From Comamonadaceae bacterium (lineage in GTDB: Bacteria; Pseudomonadota; Gammaproteobacteria; Burkholderiales; Burkholderiaceae_C), in NCBI GenBank assembly GCA_947476285.1, contig CANJPU010000014.1, forward strand, positions 1-64,000: a stretch of 64,000 nucleotides of DNA, read 5' to 3'. The position numbers were made by a program, and so were the translations under genes. The notes beneath the pieces are model-generated. The model had not been told where the DNA came from. It saw only the letters and a list, made by a program, of their open reading frames with translations, and did not search any database. Every line of letters starts with the position of its first letter. The stretch's first letter is position 1. Shown here one piece after another: positions 41,351 through 49,486 of the stretch.

Positions 41351-41368
41351 ATGAAAATCGTGTGACGA
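41351..41368 (-). promoter_or_regulatory. Pho-box-like site before the membrane-protein gene
   Basis: On the minus strand this reads TCGTCAC-ACGA-TTTTCAT, 71 bp before the GTG start. It supports that start over the longer ORF, which would cover the site. Confidence 0.5.
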
Positions 41369-41391
41369 TTTCGTGTCTGCGGCCGTCTTTC

Positions 41392-41409
41392 CTGTAATGG
41401 AACTGTTGC
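41392..41409 (+). promoter_or_regulatory. possible Pho box before the GT4 gene
   Basis: CTGTAAT-GGAA-CTGTTGC, 16 bp before the ATG at 41426. If functional, the true start may be further downstream (ATG 41492). Confidence 0.3.
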
Positions 41410-41425
41410 ACTGAGCTGGCAGCAT

Positions 41426-42673
41426 ATGTCAATGGACTTGACTACACCACCAGACACCCTTGTGGACAACTACCCGGGCACCAAGCGTTCGATGCGTATT
41501 GCCGTTGTGACCGAAACCTATCCGCCCGAGGTCAACGGCGTTGCGATGACGATCGCGCGCATGGTGGAAGGTCTGCATCAGCGCCATCACAGCCTGCAAT
41601 TGATCCGGCCACGTCAGCCCCACGCCGAGCCCCCCGGGCAGGAGGCATGCTTTGACGAGGTGCTGATGCGTGGCCTGCCCATCCCGCGCTACCCGAACCT
41701 GCGCCTCGGTGTTCCTTCCAAGCAAATCCTGGTAAGGCTCTGGGCCAAGCACCGTCCAGACGTGGTTCACATCGCCACCGAGGGCCCGTTGGGCTGGTCG
41801 GCGTTGAGCGCCGCGCGGCAACTCAAGCTGCCGGTGTCTTCCGACTACCGTACGAACTTTCATGCCTACAGCCAGCACTACGGTATCGGCTGGCTGCACC
41901 GGCCAATCATGGCGTACTTGCGCAATTTCCATAACCGGACGATGTGCACCATGGTTCCCACCCAAGCACTTCGGCGTGAGCTTGAGGCTGTGGGATTCCA
42001 GCGGCTGGCCGTCGTGACACGCGGAGTGGACACGCTGCAATTTAGCCCCCGGCACCGCAGCGAAGCGCTGCGCGCCGCCTGGGGCGCGCGTCCTGACGAT
42101 CTGGTCGTCGTGGGCATCGGCCGGCTTGCCCCCGAGAAGAACCTGAACACTCTGCTCGCCGCATACGAGGCCATCGGCAGCGTCCATGCACGTTCAAAGC
42201 TCGTGATCGTCGGAGATGGTCCGTTGCGCTCGCAGCTTCAAGCACTTTGCCCTGCGGCAATATTTGCCGGGCAACGCACCGGTGACGACCTTGCTGCCCA
42301 CTATGCGTCCGCCGATCTGTTCTTGTTCCCGAGCCTGACGGAGACTTTCGGCAATGTCACCACGGAAGCCATGGCCAGCGGCCTGCCGGTGATCGCGTTC
42401 GACTACGCTGCTGCGGCTGAGGTCATCAGCAGTGGCTACAGCGGTGTGCTCGCCCCCATGTCCGACCCGTTGGCCTTCACGCGCAGTGCCGTCGCCCTTG
42501 CCGGGGACGCGTCGCTGCGCCGTGCCATGGGTGAGCGGGCGCGTCTCACCGCCTGCAGCTTGGGGTGGGACAGCGTCATTGCCCGATTCGAGTCCAGCCT
42601 GGGCTCGGTGGTGAGGCGGAGCGAGTTGGCGGCAAGCGCGCAAGTTCTGGTCCCCTGCCGTCCGGCGGCTTGA
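41426..42673 (+). CDS. GT4-family glycosyltransferase (MgtA/diacylglycerol-mannosyltransferase-like)
   Basis: A 415-residue GT-B enzyme. The N-terminal acceptor motif VTETYPPEVNGVAMTI and HIATEGPLGWSAL closely parallel those of the Agt-like protein at 57776. The donor-binding half has VGIGRLAPEKNL, LFLFPSLTETFGNVTTEAMASGLPVIAFD. Relatives transfer hexoses to lipid acceptors. The start may be 41426, 41432 or 41492 (MRIAVVTETYPPEV), the last matching most relatives. Stop is 16 bp from the convergent lplT stop. Confidence 0.85.
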   Translation: MSMDLTTPPDTLVDNYPGTKRSMRIAVVTETYPPEVNGVAMTIARMVEGLHQRHHSLQLIRPRQPHAEPPGQEACFDEVLMRGLPIPRYPNLRLGVPSKQILVRLWAKHRPDVVHIATEGPLGWSALSAARQLKLPVSSDYRTNFHAYSQHYGIGWLHRPIMAYLRNFHNRTMCTMVPTQALRRELEAVGFQRLAVVTRGVDTLQFSPRHRSEALRAAWGARPDDLVVVGIGRLAPEKNLNTLLAAYEAIGSVHARSKLVIVGDGPLRSQLQALCPAAIFAGQRTGDDLAAHYASADLFLFPSLTETFGNVTTEAMASGLPVIAFDYAAAAEVISSGYSGVLAPMSDPLAFTRSAVALAGDASLRRAMGERARLTACSLGWDSVIARFESSLGSVVRRSELAASAQVLVPCRPAA

Positions 42674-42689
42674 AGCACACGCAGCTCAA

Positions 42690-43949
42690 TCAGGGCTCGC
42701 CCGTGGGATGCGCCCCCGGGGCCCTGGATCTTTCCGCGCGCATCAGCGCCGCGATGGCCAGTGCGATGCAGACTCCGAAGCACCCCATCAGCGTCGCGAT
42801 GGGAAGGTCCATGGCCGTCAGCGCGGCGTAGATCGCCAGCATGCCGAGCACGCTCGCGTTCTCGTTGAACCCCTGTACGGCGATCGAGCGGCCGGCGCTC
42901 AGCAGCGTGCAACCTCGGTGCTGCAGCAGTGCATTGAGCGGCACAACCATCATTCCGCCGAGCGCCCCAACGATGGCGAGCAGGAGCACAGCGATACGAA
43001 GGTCGGCGGTAATGGCAACGATTGGCATCATCAGACCCAGGGCCACCCCCGCAGCCAGCATCTGCTTGGCGCGCGTCAACGGTATCCACCGACCCGCCAC
43101 GACCGCGCCGGCGACCACCCCGACAGCGACCGCTGTTTGCAAATAGGCTGCTTGACTCAGGGGCAGCTCTAGCACTTCGGCGGCCCAGCGCAACACGGCG
43201 AACTGCAGCGTGGCCCCAAAGCCCCAGAAGATCGTGGTCACGCACAGCGAAAGACCGCCATCGCGATCGCGCCACAGCATCATGTTGGCTTGCCTGAATT
43301 CGCGAATCAACACGACCGGATGGATTCGGCTGGCCGGGTATCGTGCGCCGCTGTCGGGCACGCCCAGGTTGAGCAGCCCCGCCACGGCATAGACCAGCAG
43401 CAGCGCGATCAGCGAGATAGCTAAGGCGGTCGGCTCGAACGGCGGCATTGAACCCAACAGGTGCGAGGCCGCCTGCGCAAGCAACGAGCCCAGCACCAAT
43501 GGACTGACGAGCAAACCACCGAAGACCGCACCCAGCAGCGCGGCGCAGACCACGGTCACTTCGAGCCAGCCGTTAGCTGCCACCAATTGGTCCCGCGGGA
43601 CGATTTCCGTGATCAGGCCATACTTGGCCGGTGCGTAGGCGGCCGCCCCGAACCCAACCACCGCAAACGCCAGCATCGGGTGCAGACCGGCGACCAGCAT
43701 CAACACGCCAATGACCTTCACGCCGTTCATCCATGCCATCAGTCGCGCCTTGCGAAAGGCATCGGCAAGTGGCCCGACAAATGGCGCCAGCACGACGTAA
43801 GACACGGTGAAGCCGAACTTGAGCATCGGCGCCCACCAGCCGGGCAAACCTCGCTCCTGGAGCAAGGCGATGGTCACGATGAGCAACGCGTTGTCGGCAA
43901 GTGCCGAAGCGAACTGAGCGGCGATCAGCAGGTGAAAGCCAGCTGGCAT
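42690..43949 (-). CDS. lplT: LplT-type lysophospholipid transporter (MFS)
   Basis: A 419-residue MFS protein with about 12 hydrophobic segments. Motifs characteristic of LplT are AQFASALADNALLIVTIALL, APFVGPLADAFRKARLMAWMNGVK and GFGAAAYAPAKYGLITEIVPRDQLVAANGWLE. E. coli LplT flips lysophospholipids inward for re-acylation by Aas; no aas gene is adjacent here. In this setting it may recover lysolipids produced during lipid turnover. A Pho-box-like repeat is at 44042-44059. Confidence 0.88.
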   Translation of the reverse strand: MPAGFHLLIAAQFASALADNALLIVTIALLQERGLPGWWAPMLKFGFTVSYVVLAPFVGPLADAFRKARLMAWMNGVKVIGVLMLVAGLHPMLAFAVVGFGAAAYAPAKYGLITEIVPRDQLVAANGWLEVTVVCAALLGAVFGGLLVSPLVLGSLLAQAASHLLGSMPPFEPTALAISLIALLLVYAVAGLLNLGVPDSGARYPASRIHPVVLIREFRQANMMLWRDRDGGLSLCVTTIFWGFGATLQFAVLRWAAEVLELPLSQAAYLQTAVAVGVVAGAVVAGRWIPLTRAKQMLAAGVALGLMMPIVAITADLRIAVLLLAIVGALGGMMVVPLNALLQHRGCTLLSAGRSIAVQGFNENASVLGMLAIYAALTAMDLPIATLMGCFGVCIALAIAALMRAERSRAPGAHPTGEP

Positions 43950-44231
43950 GCGGACTCAAAGGTGCTGTTGGGCGAGGGGCAACGGCTACAGCCCGGCCAG
44001 GTGCGATCATTCGGCATGGGCTGAGATGTTGCCACCCTGATGTGAAATCCAGATGACGAGAGGGGCGACGAGGCAAGCGCCGGGGCACCACACCGCTGGG
44101 CACGGCGCCGCAGCATCGCCGCAGGCAGCCCATCGTCAAATTGTCATGATGCTCGGACACAGTCACTTCCTTGAAAGCGGCGCAAAGTGCAGGCACACCA
44201 GAGGCCGCGCGCGGCACCGCGGGAGAATTCA
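43950..44231. other. 282-bp divergent intergenic region lplT / small lipoprotein
   Basis: No ORF is supported here. It carries a Pho-box-like repeat for lplT (44042-44059) and an isolated half-site TTGTCAT near 44141 facing the lipoprotein gene. No hairpin or repeat of note is seen. Confidence 0.4.
44042..44059 (-). promoter_or_regulatory. Pho-box-like site before lplT
   Basis: On the minus strand this reads TCGTCAT-CTGG-ATTTCAC, 92 bp before the lplT start; 7-4-7 spacing. Confidence 0.4.
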
Positions 44232-44750
44232 TTGTCCAAAATCAAGCCCACATCAGAGAACGCGCATCCAGCCCGGCCAGCGCTGGGCATCACTGTCCGG
44301 AAGAGTTGGAAGGTTGGCTTGTCAATTTTTCCGCTGCTGCTGTCAATGAGTTGCGCGGCAGATGAATCGCACACCTGTGCGACGACCATCGATGAGCTGC
44401 GCGTCCTGGCAAGTGACCAGGCGTTCCCGCTTCGCTGGGAAGAGACGACGATGACCGACGGCAAGCCCTTGATCGTCTCGATCACGGCAAAGAATGGTTC
44501 CTTGTTCCTCGAATTCATCAAGACCAGAGAAGGGCTCTGGCTGGAGAGTGCCGGTGCAATCTGCAAGACGGGTTCCGAACTCGAGGCCAGGTTTGCCGCA
44601 GGCCACGTCCGCCTGGGGCCGGCGGCCAACTGGCTCTTGCGCGTTGCGGCGGGCAATGGCGGGGCGTTCAGGTTGACCCGGCTCGGGGCCGAGCAACTGC
44701 GGATTGCAACAGGCGGGTGGAGTGGAACCTTCTCTCCCAGGCGCAATTAG
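44232..44750 (+). CDS. putative small lipoprotein of unknown function
   Basis: From a TTG at 44232 (GGGAG 6 nt upstream) the product is 172 residues: a basic N-terminus, hydrophobic VGLSIFPLLLSMSC with a possible lipobox (LSMSC), and a soluble domain of about 125 residues (AFPLRWEETTMTDGKPLIVSI, LWLESAGAICKTGSELEARF) ending in a basic tail. The family is not recognised. It converges on pstS with a 37-bp gap. Confidence 0.55.
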   Translation: MSKIKPTSENAHPARPALGITVRKSWKVGLSIFPLLLSMSCAADESHTCATTIDELRVLASDQAFPLRWEETTMTDGKPLIVSITAKNGSLFLEFIKTREGLWLESAGAICKTGSELEARFAAGHVRLGPAANWLLRVAAGNGGAFRLTRLGAEQLRIATGGWSGTFSPRRN

Positions 44751-44787
44751 CCCTGCCGCGCGCCCATAGTTGCCCAGCGAATCATCA

Positions 44788-45789
44788 TCACTGCGAGGCT
44801 TCGCGCTTGAGCAACTCGGCAATCGTGATGCCGACTTCATTCTTGCCGCCAAAGACGGTGCCTTTCTTGCCTTGGGTGAGGTGCGCGGCCGCAGTCTTGT
44901 AGGCGTCGGCGGGCAGTGGCACGTACTTCACCTCCTTGGACATCTTGGCAGCGTTGACCAGGTAGAAGTCCACGAACTTCTTCACCTCAGGCTTGCCCAG
45001 GGATTTGGCGTTGACATAGATGAATATGGGACGGGCCAGCGGCTGGTAGGTACCGTTGATCACTGTCCCTTCACTGGGCAACACGGCCTGCTTGCCGTCT
45101 TTCTCGACGATGGGCAATGCCTTGAGCTTGTTCCTGTTCTCGGCATAATAGGCATAGCCGAAGTAACCCAAGGCATTCACGTCGCCGGCCACACCCTGCA
45201 CCAGAACATTGTCGTCCTCCGAAGCGGTAAAGTCACTGCGGCTGGACTTGGATTTGCCGACGATGGCCTCGGTGAAATAGTCGAAAGTGCCTGACTCAGA
45301 TCCAGCGCCGAACAACTTCACCGGCTGATCAGGCCAGGTCGGATTGACTTGGTTCCAGCGCATGACTTTGCCCTGGGCGGCGGGTTCCCAGAGCTTCTTT
45401 AGTTCGGCCACGGTCGCCTGCTTCAGCCAGGTGTTGCGCGGGTTGATCACCACCGTCAGCGCGTCGAACGCAACCGGTAGCTCGAAATACTCGACGCCGG
45501 CGGCCTTGCATGCGTCCATCTCAGATCGGGTGATGGGGCGGGATGCGTCTGAGATATCGGTCTCGTTGCGGCAAAATCTCTTGAAGCCACCACCGGTGCC
45601 CGATACACCCACGGTCACCTTCAGGCCCCTGTTGAACTTCTGGAACTCTTCGGCAACTGCCTCGGTGATCGGGTAGACCGTGCTGGAGCCATCGACCTTG
45701 ATGACTTGTGCGACGGCCGGTTGGCAGACGGCCCCAAACAAAGCGAATGTCGAGGCGGCAAGCATCGACCTGGGAAGAAACGATTTCAT
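44788..45789 (-). CDS. pstS: phosphate-binding protein PstS
   Basis: A 333-residue periplasmic phosphate-binding protein with signal peptide (LAASTFALFGAVCQPAVAQ). The phosphate-site motifs are VDGSSTVYPITEA, GVSGTGGGFKRFC, ISDASRPI and FGAGSESGTFDYF. It resembles the PstS/SphX-type single-domain form. No pstCAB is in the window, so this is an orphan or second PstS. It lies 78 bp downstream of a Pho-boxed MliC-like gene and has no convincing Pho box of its own, so co-transcription is likely. Confidence 0.93.
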   Translation of the reverse strand: MKSFLPRSMLAASTFALFGAVCQPAVAQVIKVDGSSTVYPITEAVAEEFQKFNRGLKVTVGVSGTGGGFKRFCRNETDISDASRPITRSEMDACKAAGVEYFELPVAFDALTVVINPRNTWLKQATVAELKKLWEPAAQGKVMRWNQVNPTWPDQPVKLFGAGSESGTFDYFTEAIVGKSKSSRSDFTASEDDNVLVQGVAGDVNALGYFGYAYYAENRNKLKALPIVEKDGKQAVLPSEGTVINGTYQPLARPIFIYVNAKSLGKPEVKKFVDFYLVNAAKMSKEVKYVPLPADAYKTAAAHLTQGKKGTVFGGKNEVGITIAELLKREASQ

Positions 45790-45867
45790 GGCGGGTTCCT
45801 GGTAGTGAGGGTTTGCGCTGGCGCAGCCAACCCTATGTTTGCTAAAGCGCGCGCTGGCGTCACGCGG

Positions 45868-46182
45868 TCATGCGGAGGCCCTGCAATCTTTGCCCTGCAA
45901 CTTGCCTTCGTAGGTGAGGGACACCGCATCGCCACCTTGGACAGTGAGTTTGTAGCCGTCCCCTGCGTAGCTTCCGTCGGCCTGGCGATCGAGTTCCGCG
46001 GAGCCTTGCATTGCACGCACGCGCACCGAGGACCCGTCGTCTGCCGCTCTTGCACTGAAGACCTTCCCATCCGTACACGCAAAGGTCACGAATTTTCCAG
46101 CAGGCATGCTGTGCAGGGGGAGGGACTGACTGGCACACCCGACCAATACGGCAACGGTGACGGCAGAGAAAAGCAACTTCAT
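45868..46182 (-). CDS. MliC-like lysozyme-inhibitor lipoprotein
   Basis: A 104-residue protein starting MKLLFSAVTVAVLVGC, with lipobox LVGC. The mature domain (VTFACTDGKVFSARAADDG, YAGDGYKLTVQGGDAVSLTYEG, KDC) has the compact beta structure with paired Cys of the MliC/PliC C-type lysozyme inhibitor family. It leads an apparent operon with pstS behind a three-half-site Pho box. A lysozyme inhibitor in the Pho regulon is unexpected; the fold may serve another periplasmic role. Confidence 0.75.
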   Translation of the reverse strand: MKLLFSAVTVAVLVGCASQSLPLHSMPAGKFVTFACTDGKVFSARAADDGSSVRVRAMQGSAELDRQADGSYAGDGYKLTVQGGDAVSLTYEGKLQGKDCRASA

Positions 46183-46231
46183 TCGAACAACTCCATGATT
46201 AGCAGACTGGGGAGAATTCTTGACGGTCCGG

Positions 46232-46260
46232 GTGACGGCCCTATGAAGAATGGGTGACAC
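46232..46260 (-). promoter_or_regulatory. triple Pho-box array for the mliC-like gene and pstS
   Basis: On the minus strand, GTGTCAC, TCTTCAT and CCGTCAC follow each other at exact 11-bp pitch, ending 49 bp before the lipoprotein ATG. The pitch and CA-containing half-sites match PhoB tandem sites. Confidence 0.6.
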
Positions 46261-46279
46261 ATTTGCGACGCCATTGACC

Positions 46280-46753
46280 TCAACCCTTGGGCTGCATGCT
46301 GACCACCAGGTGCGCTTCGTATCGTTCCCAGGCCAGGGGAATGACAAAGGGAAAACTGTGGGGCGGCGGCACGACTGGCGCGGGTCGTTCGGTCAGCACA
46401 CGCGGAGGCGATATTTCCATTGCATCCCCGAAGTGGCGCCTGGCGTAGCCCGACATCTGGTTGGCGATCTCACCCACGATGTCCCTGTGGCTGGCGTCGG
46501 AATAGTCTCGCTCACCCATAAGCAGTAGCACAAGAGTGAGCAAAGCCCGAGGTGCCGAAAACCCGACGCTGCCTTGAAAGCGACCTTGCAGTTCGATGAG
46601 GCCCTGGTAGTCGTCCCATATGACCAGATCCGCAGACTCCATCAAGTAGGCCGTGCGCACCGCAGCGCGCTTGCGGGTGGACTGCTCAAAGAAAGCACCC
46701 GCGGCATCCGAGAAGATCCGTATGTCTTCGGTTTTCAGTCGAGAGACGCTCAT
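46280..46753 (-). CDS. CheX-like chemotaxis phosphatase domain protein
   Basis: A 157-residue protein (MSVSRLKTEDIRIFSDAAG). The CheX/CheC-type fold has the E-x-x-N phosphatase motif in DIVGEIANQMSG and a C-terminal PFVIPLAWERYEAHLVVSM strand pair. CheX dephosphorylates CheY-P. It follows a CheY-like regulator and a CheA-like sensor on the same strand, giving a complete signal/phosphatase set. Confidence 0.75.
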   Translation of the reverse strand: MSVSRLKTEDIRIFSDAAGAFFEQSTRKRAAVRTAYLMESADLVIWDDYQGLIELQGRFQGSVGFSAPRALLTLVLLLMGERDYSDASHRDIVGEIANQMSGYARRHFGDAMEISPPRVLTERPAPVVPPPHSFPFVIPLAWERYEAHLVVSMQPKG

Positions 46754-46790
46754 GAGACACGCCCGATGCATGGCGTTCTGCGGGCTGCCG

Positions 46791-47165
46791 TCATGTCATC
46801 AGCTCTCGTAGCGACTCGACCAGCTGATCATCAGAGAAGGGTTTGAGCAGAAAGCCATGAGCGCCACGCGTCAGCGCCTTCAGCGCGGTAGCCCGGTCGC
46901 CGAGGGCCGAGACGACCAACACCCGCGAGTGCGGCAACACGTCGCGTAGCGCCGCCAGACAGGTGGGCCCATCCATGCGCGGCATGGTCAGATCCATGGT
47001 GACAAAATCGGGCCGGTGCACCCGCGCCTGTTGCAGCGCCTGAAAGCCATCAGCCGCCTGGGCAACCACATTCACACCGTGGAGACGCTCGTCAGCGGCC
47101 AAGCGGGCAATCCGGTTTCGGAAGACCATGGAGTCATCCACAATCATCAGACTCTGGCCCTTCAC
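46791..47165 (-). CDS. CheY-like single-domain response regulator
   Basis: A 124-residue receiver domain: acidic pocket in LMIVDDSMVF, phospho-acceptor Asp in FVTMDLTMPRMDG, Thr/Ser in VVSALGD and Lys in FLLKPFSDD. There is no output domain. The GTG start overlaps the sensor stop (GTGA), so it is the probable partner of that kinase. Confidence 0.9.
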   Translation of the reverse strand: MKGQSLMIVDDSMVFRNRIARLAADERLHGVNVVAQAADGFQALQQARVHRPDFVTMDLTMPRMDGPTCLAALRDVLPHSRVLVVSALGDRATALKALTRGAHGFLLKPFSDDQLVESLRELMT

Positions 47166-49201
47166 CCAGCCGCCCCGAATAGAAGAACGAAACGGGTGTA
47201 CCTGCGAGGCTGGGTCATCACGCGAAGCTTGGCACCGGCCTGCTGAACCAACTGCCGCACCAGGGCGAGGCCGACACCGCGACCGGCATGCTCGGTGACT
47301 TCGGTCGAAGTTGAAAAATGAGGATCGAAGATGCAGCCCAGCAATTGCGAGTCGGTCAGGCTGGAGGCATCGCGGCGCGTCTGTGCCACGCGCTGACGTA
47401 GCAGAGGAACCTCTATGCCCCGCCCGTCGTCGCTCACAGTGACCTCTAGTCCACCGTCGGCGGTGTGCTCGATCTGAAGTCGCAACTCCCCCACCGGAGA
47501 CTTGCCCGAGCCCACCCGCTCTGAGGGGGACTCGATGCCGTGGACCACCGCATTTCGAATCAACTGTGGCAAAGCCTCTCGAAGCACTTGCGTCACTTGT
47601 GCAGGCAGTGTGACGTTGGTCAGATGAGCGGTCAATCGCACCTGTTTGTTCAGAGACCCGGCCACACGCTGCGATAGCGTGCGCAGGTTATCAATCATGG
47701 CGTCCACCACATCCGATGCCTGCACCACGCCGGAACCAGCGATTCTGCCCATGCGTTCAAAGACACGGTGAAGACGCTCGACCTGGTCTTGCACGCGAGA
47801 CAACTCCAGCACGACAGGTATCAGATCGTCGCCGTCAAGATCGCTTCGATTCAGCAGAGGCGCCAGGGCCTCTTCCATCTGGTGGGCCTGACGCGCCACG
47901 GCCGTGAGACTGAGCGCCGCTCCCTCTCCCTTGATGCCGTGGATCAATCGAGCGGCCTCCTGCACCAGCGCCTCGTAGGCCTGGGGCCTGCGGCCGACCT
48001 CGCGCATGGCTTGGTTCAGCTCGGCCAGCCGCCCGCGGGCGGTGAAGAGGAAGCCCTGCAGCAGCGCGGGCTCGTTCTCTAGCACGCGAATGAGGTCTTC
48101 CACATCACTGCGCGCGGCATCCTGTGTGGCAGCCAATTCGCGTTCAAGTCTGACCTTCTGCGTGACGTCGAATACCGTCACCAGCAACTCCGTGACCACC
48201 CCATTCTCGCGAACCTGATTCATCTGAAAGCTGAGAAAACGCGATGGGGCGCTGACACCGGCGGGGGCCATCACCTGCACATCGCGCAAAGGGTCGAGCT
48301 GACTCAGCAGCAAAGGCTTGACCTTTGGGTCGAACATCAAATCGAGATAACTGCGCGCTTCGCCCGCGCGGTCCGGGCTGAGCATGCTGTCGAGCAGTGC
48401 GCGGAAGTCATCCCCAGCGTGCACCGTGCGCATGAACAGCTTGTGCACGGAAGCGGAGAATTGGCCCCCGAGCTTTCCATCCGCGCGTACCAGGAGCAGG
48501 CCCTCGGACACTGTGTTGAGAATGTCTTCGGTTTCGCGCCGGGCCGCGTTGGCCACTTGATCGCTGGCGTTGAGCCTACGCAAGAATTTGAACACGATGT
48601 AGACAAAGTTGATCAACGCCAAGACGATGGCCAGCACTTGAATCTGCCGCATGCGGTTCGTCTTTGTGTTGGCCGCCGTCTCGATGTCGCGCGCGAGGTC
48701 GTCGCACAGCGCCATCAGACGAATGTTGCGGGCAATCGCCTTGGTCACCGCGATGTCCACGTCCTCCAGCGTCGGCGTCGAGACAGCGACCACAGGGCGT
48801 AACACTTCATCCAGCGGCCGCCACTCTCTCTGGACCTTGCGCGTGGCGTCGCGCAAGTCTTCTGGATTCAGGCCGAAGACGGTGAACTCGATGTCTCCAC
48901 TCAGAGAGCTGCTGATCGAATCCAGCGATCGCACAAAGCCCGCATGCCCTTGATTGAGCTGGGCCATGCTGGTTTGCGTTGGCAGCTCCGCCTTTTGCTC
49001 GACCTGCAGCGTCAGAAGTGACTTTGTAATCTGCTGGGTCAGCATGCGCAGCTCACCAGCGGAATTGATGCGGCTTGCATCCTGTTCCAACTGCGTCGAT
49101 GCGAAGAAGTTGAACACCAGGATGCCCAAATCCAAAACAATGAACAGCAGGATCGCGAACAGAAGGTCGCGGTACTTACCCATCCCTAGACTGGTTTTCA
49201 T
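47162..49201 (-). CDS. membrane sensor with PilJ-type input, PAS, HPt and CheA-like ATPase domains
   Basis: A 679-residue hybrid. TM1 (LLFAILLFIVLDLGILVFNFF) is followed by a periplasmic PilJ-type helical domain with INSAGELRMLTQQI, TM2 (VLAIVLALINFVYIVFKFL), a PAS-like domain (about 235-370), a coiled coil, an HPt-like segment with phospho-His motif LIHGIKGEGAAL, and a CheA-type HATPase (NAVVHGIESPSERVG, VSDDGRGIEVPLL, GRGVGLALVRQLV). No CheW-binding domain is seen. It is thus a membrane-embedded CheA-like kinase. A possible Pho box lies at 49246-49263. Confidence 0.82.
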   Translation of the reverse strand: MKTSLGMGKYRDLLFAILLFIVLDLGILVFNFFASTQLEQDASRINSAGELRMLTQQITKSLLTLQVEQKAELPTQTSMAQLNQGHAGFVRSLDSISSSLSGDIEFTVFGLNPEDLRDATRKVQREWRPLDEVLRPVVAVSTPTLEDVDIAVTKAIARNIRLMALCDDLARDIETAANTKTNRMRQIQVLAIVLALINFVYIVFKFLRRLNASDQVANAARRETEDILNTVSEGLLLVRADGKLGGQFSASVHKLFMRTVHAGDDFRALLDSMLSPDRAGEARSYLDLMFDPKVKPLLLSQLDPLRDVQVMAPAGVSAPSRFLSFQMNQVRENGVVTELLVTVFDVTQKVRLERELAATQDAARSDVEDLIRVLENEPALLQGFLFTARGRLAELNQAMREVGRRPQAYEALVQEAARLIHGIKGEGAALSLTAVARQAHQMEEALAPLLNRSDLDGDDLIPVVLELSRVQDQVERLHRVFERMGRIAGSGVVQASDVVDAMIDNLRTLSQRVAGSLNKQVRLTAHLTNVTLPAQVTQVLREALPQLIRNAVVHGIESPSERVGSGKSPVGELRLQIEHTADGGLEVTVSDDGRGIEVPLLRQRVAQTRRDASSLTDSQLLGCIFDPHFSTSTEVTEHAGRGVGLALVRQLVQQAGAKLRVMTQPRRYTRFVLLFGAAG

Positions 49202-49245
49202 TTTTTCGTTACAAGAGTTCCAGCGAACGATGTTGAACTGTCCGC

Positions 49246-49263
49246 GTGTCCTGGGTGTGACAG
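49246..49263 (-). promoter_or_regulatory. possible Pho box before the chemosensory operon
   Basis: On the minus strand this reads CTGTCAC-ACCC-AGGACAC: one perfect half-site and one with 4 of 7 matches, 44 bp before the sensor start. Confidence 0.35.
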
Positions 49264-49416
49264 ACCTCTTGTGAGTGTTCGCGCCTACAAGGCCATCGAA
49301 CGGCACACTCGAACCCCGAATTGAATCGAGCAGCCAAATTCAAGCGCGAGAGCGGAGCAAGCCAACTGGCCGCCACGCACGGTGTTGACGCAGGTGATTC
49401 TGGAAGATGTGGTGCG

Positions 49417-49451
49417 AAAGAAAAGGCCCACTCAGCCAGGCTGAATGGGCC
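49417..49451 (-). terminator. intrinsic terminator after phoX
   Basis: On the minus strand GGCCCATTCAGCC pairs with GGCTGAGTGGGCC (13-bp stem with one mismatch-type pair, 1-nt loop) and is followed by TTTTCTTT. It lies 35 bp past the phoX stop and isolates phoX from the chemosensory operon. Confidence 0.8.
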
Positions 49452-49486
49452 ACACTTCCCTGGACCCTGAGGTCGTCTGCGCGAAC

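Noticed and set aside
44132-44165. Possible Pho box before the small lipoprotein gene at 44232
   Set aside because: Only one good half-site (TTGTCAT); the neighbouring positions at 11-bp pitch do not match.
45836-45866. GCGTCAC and CGGTCAT close together before pstS
   Set aside because: They are 8 bp apart rather than 11, and in the wrong orientation for pstS.
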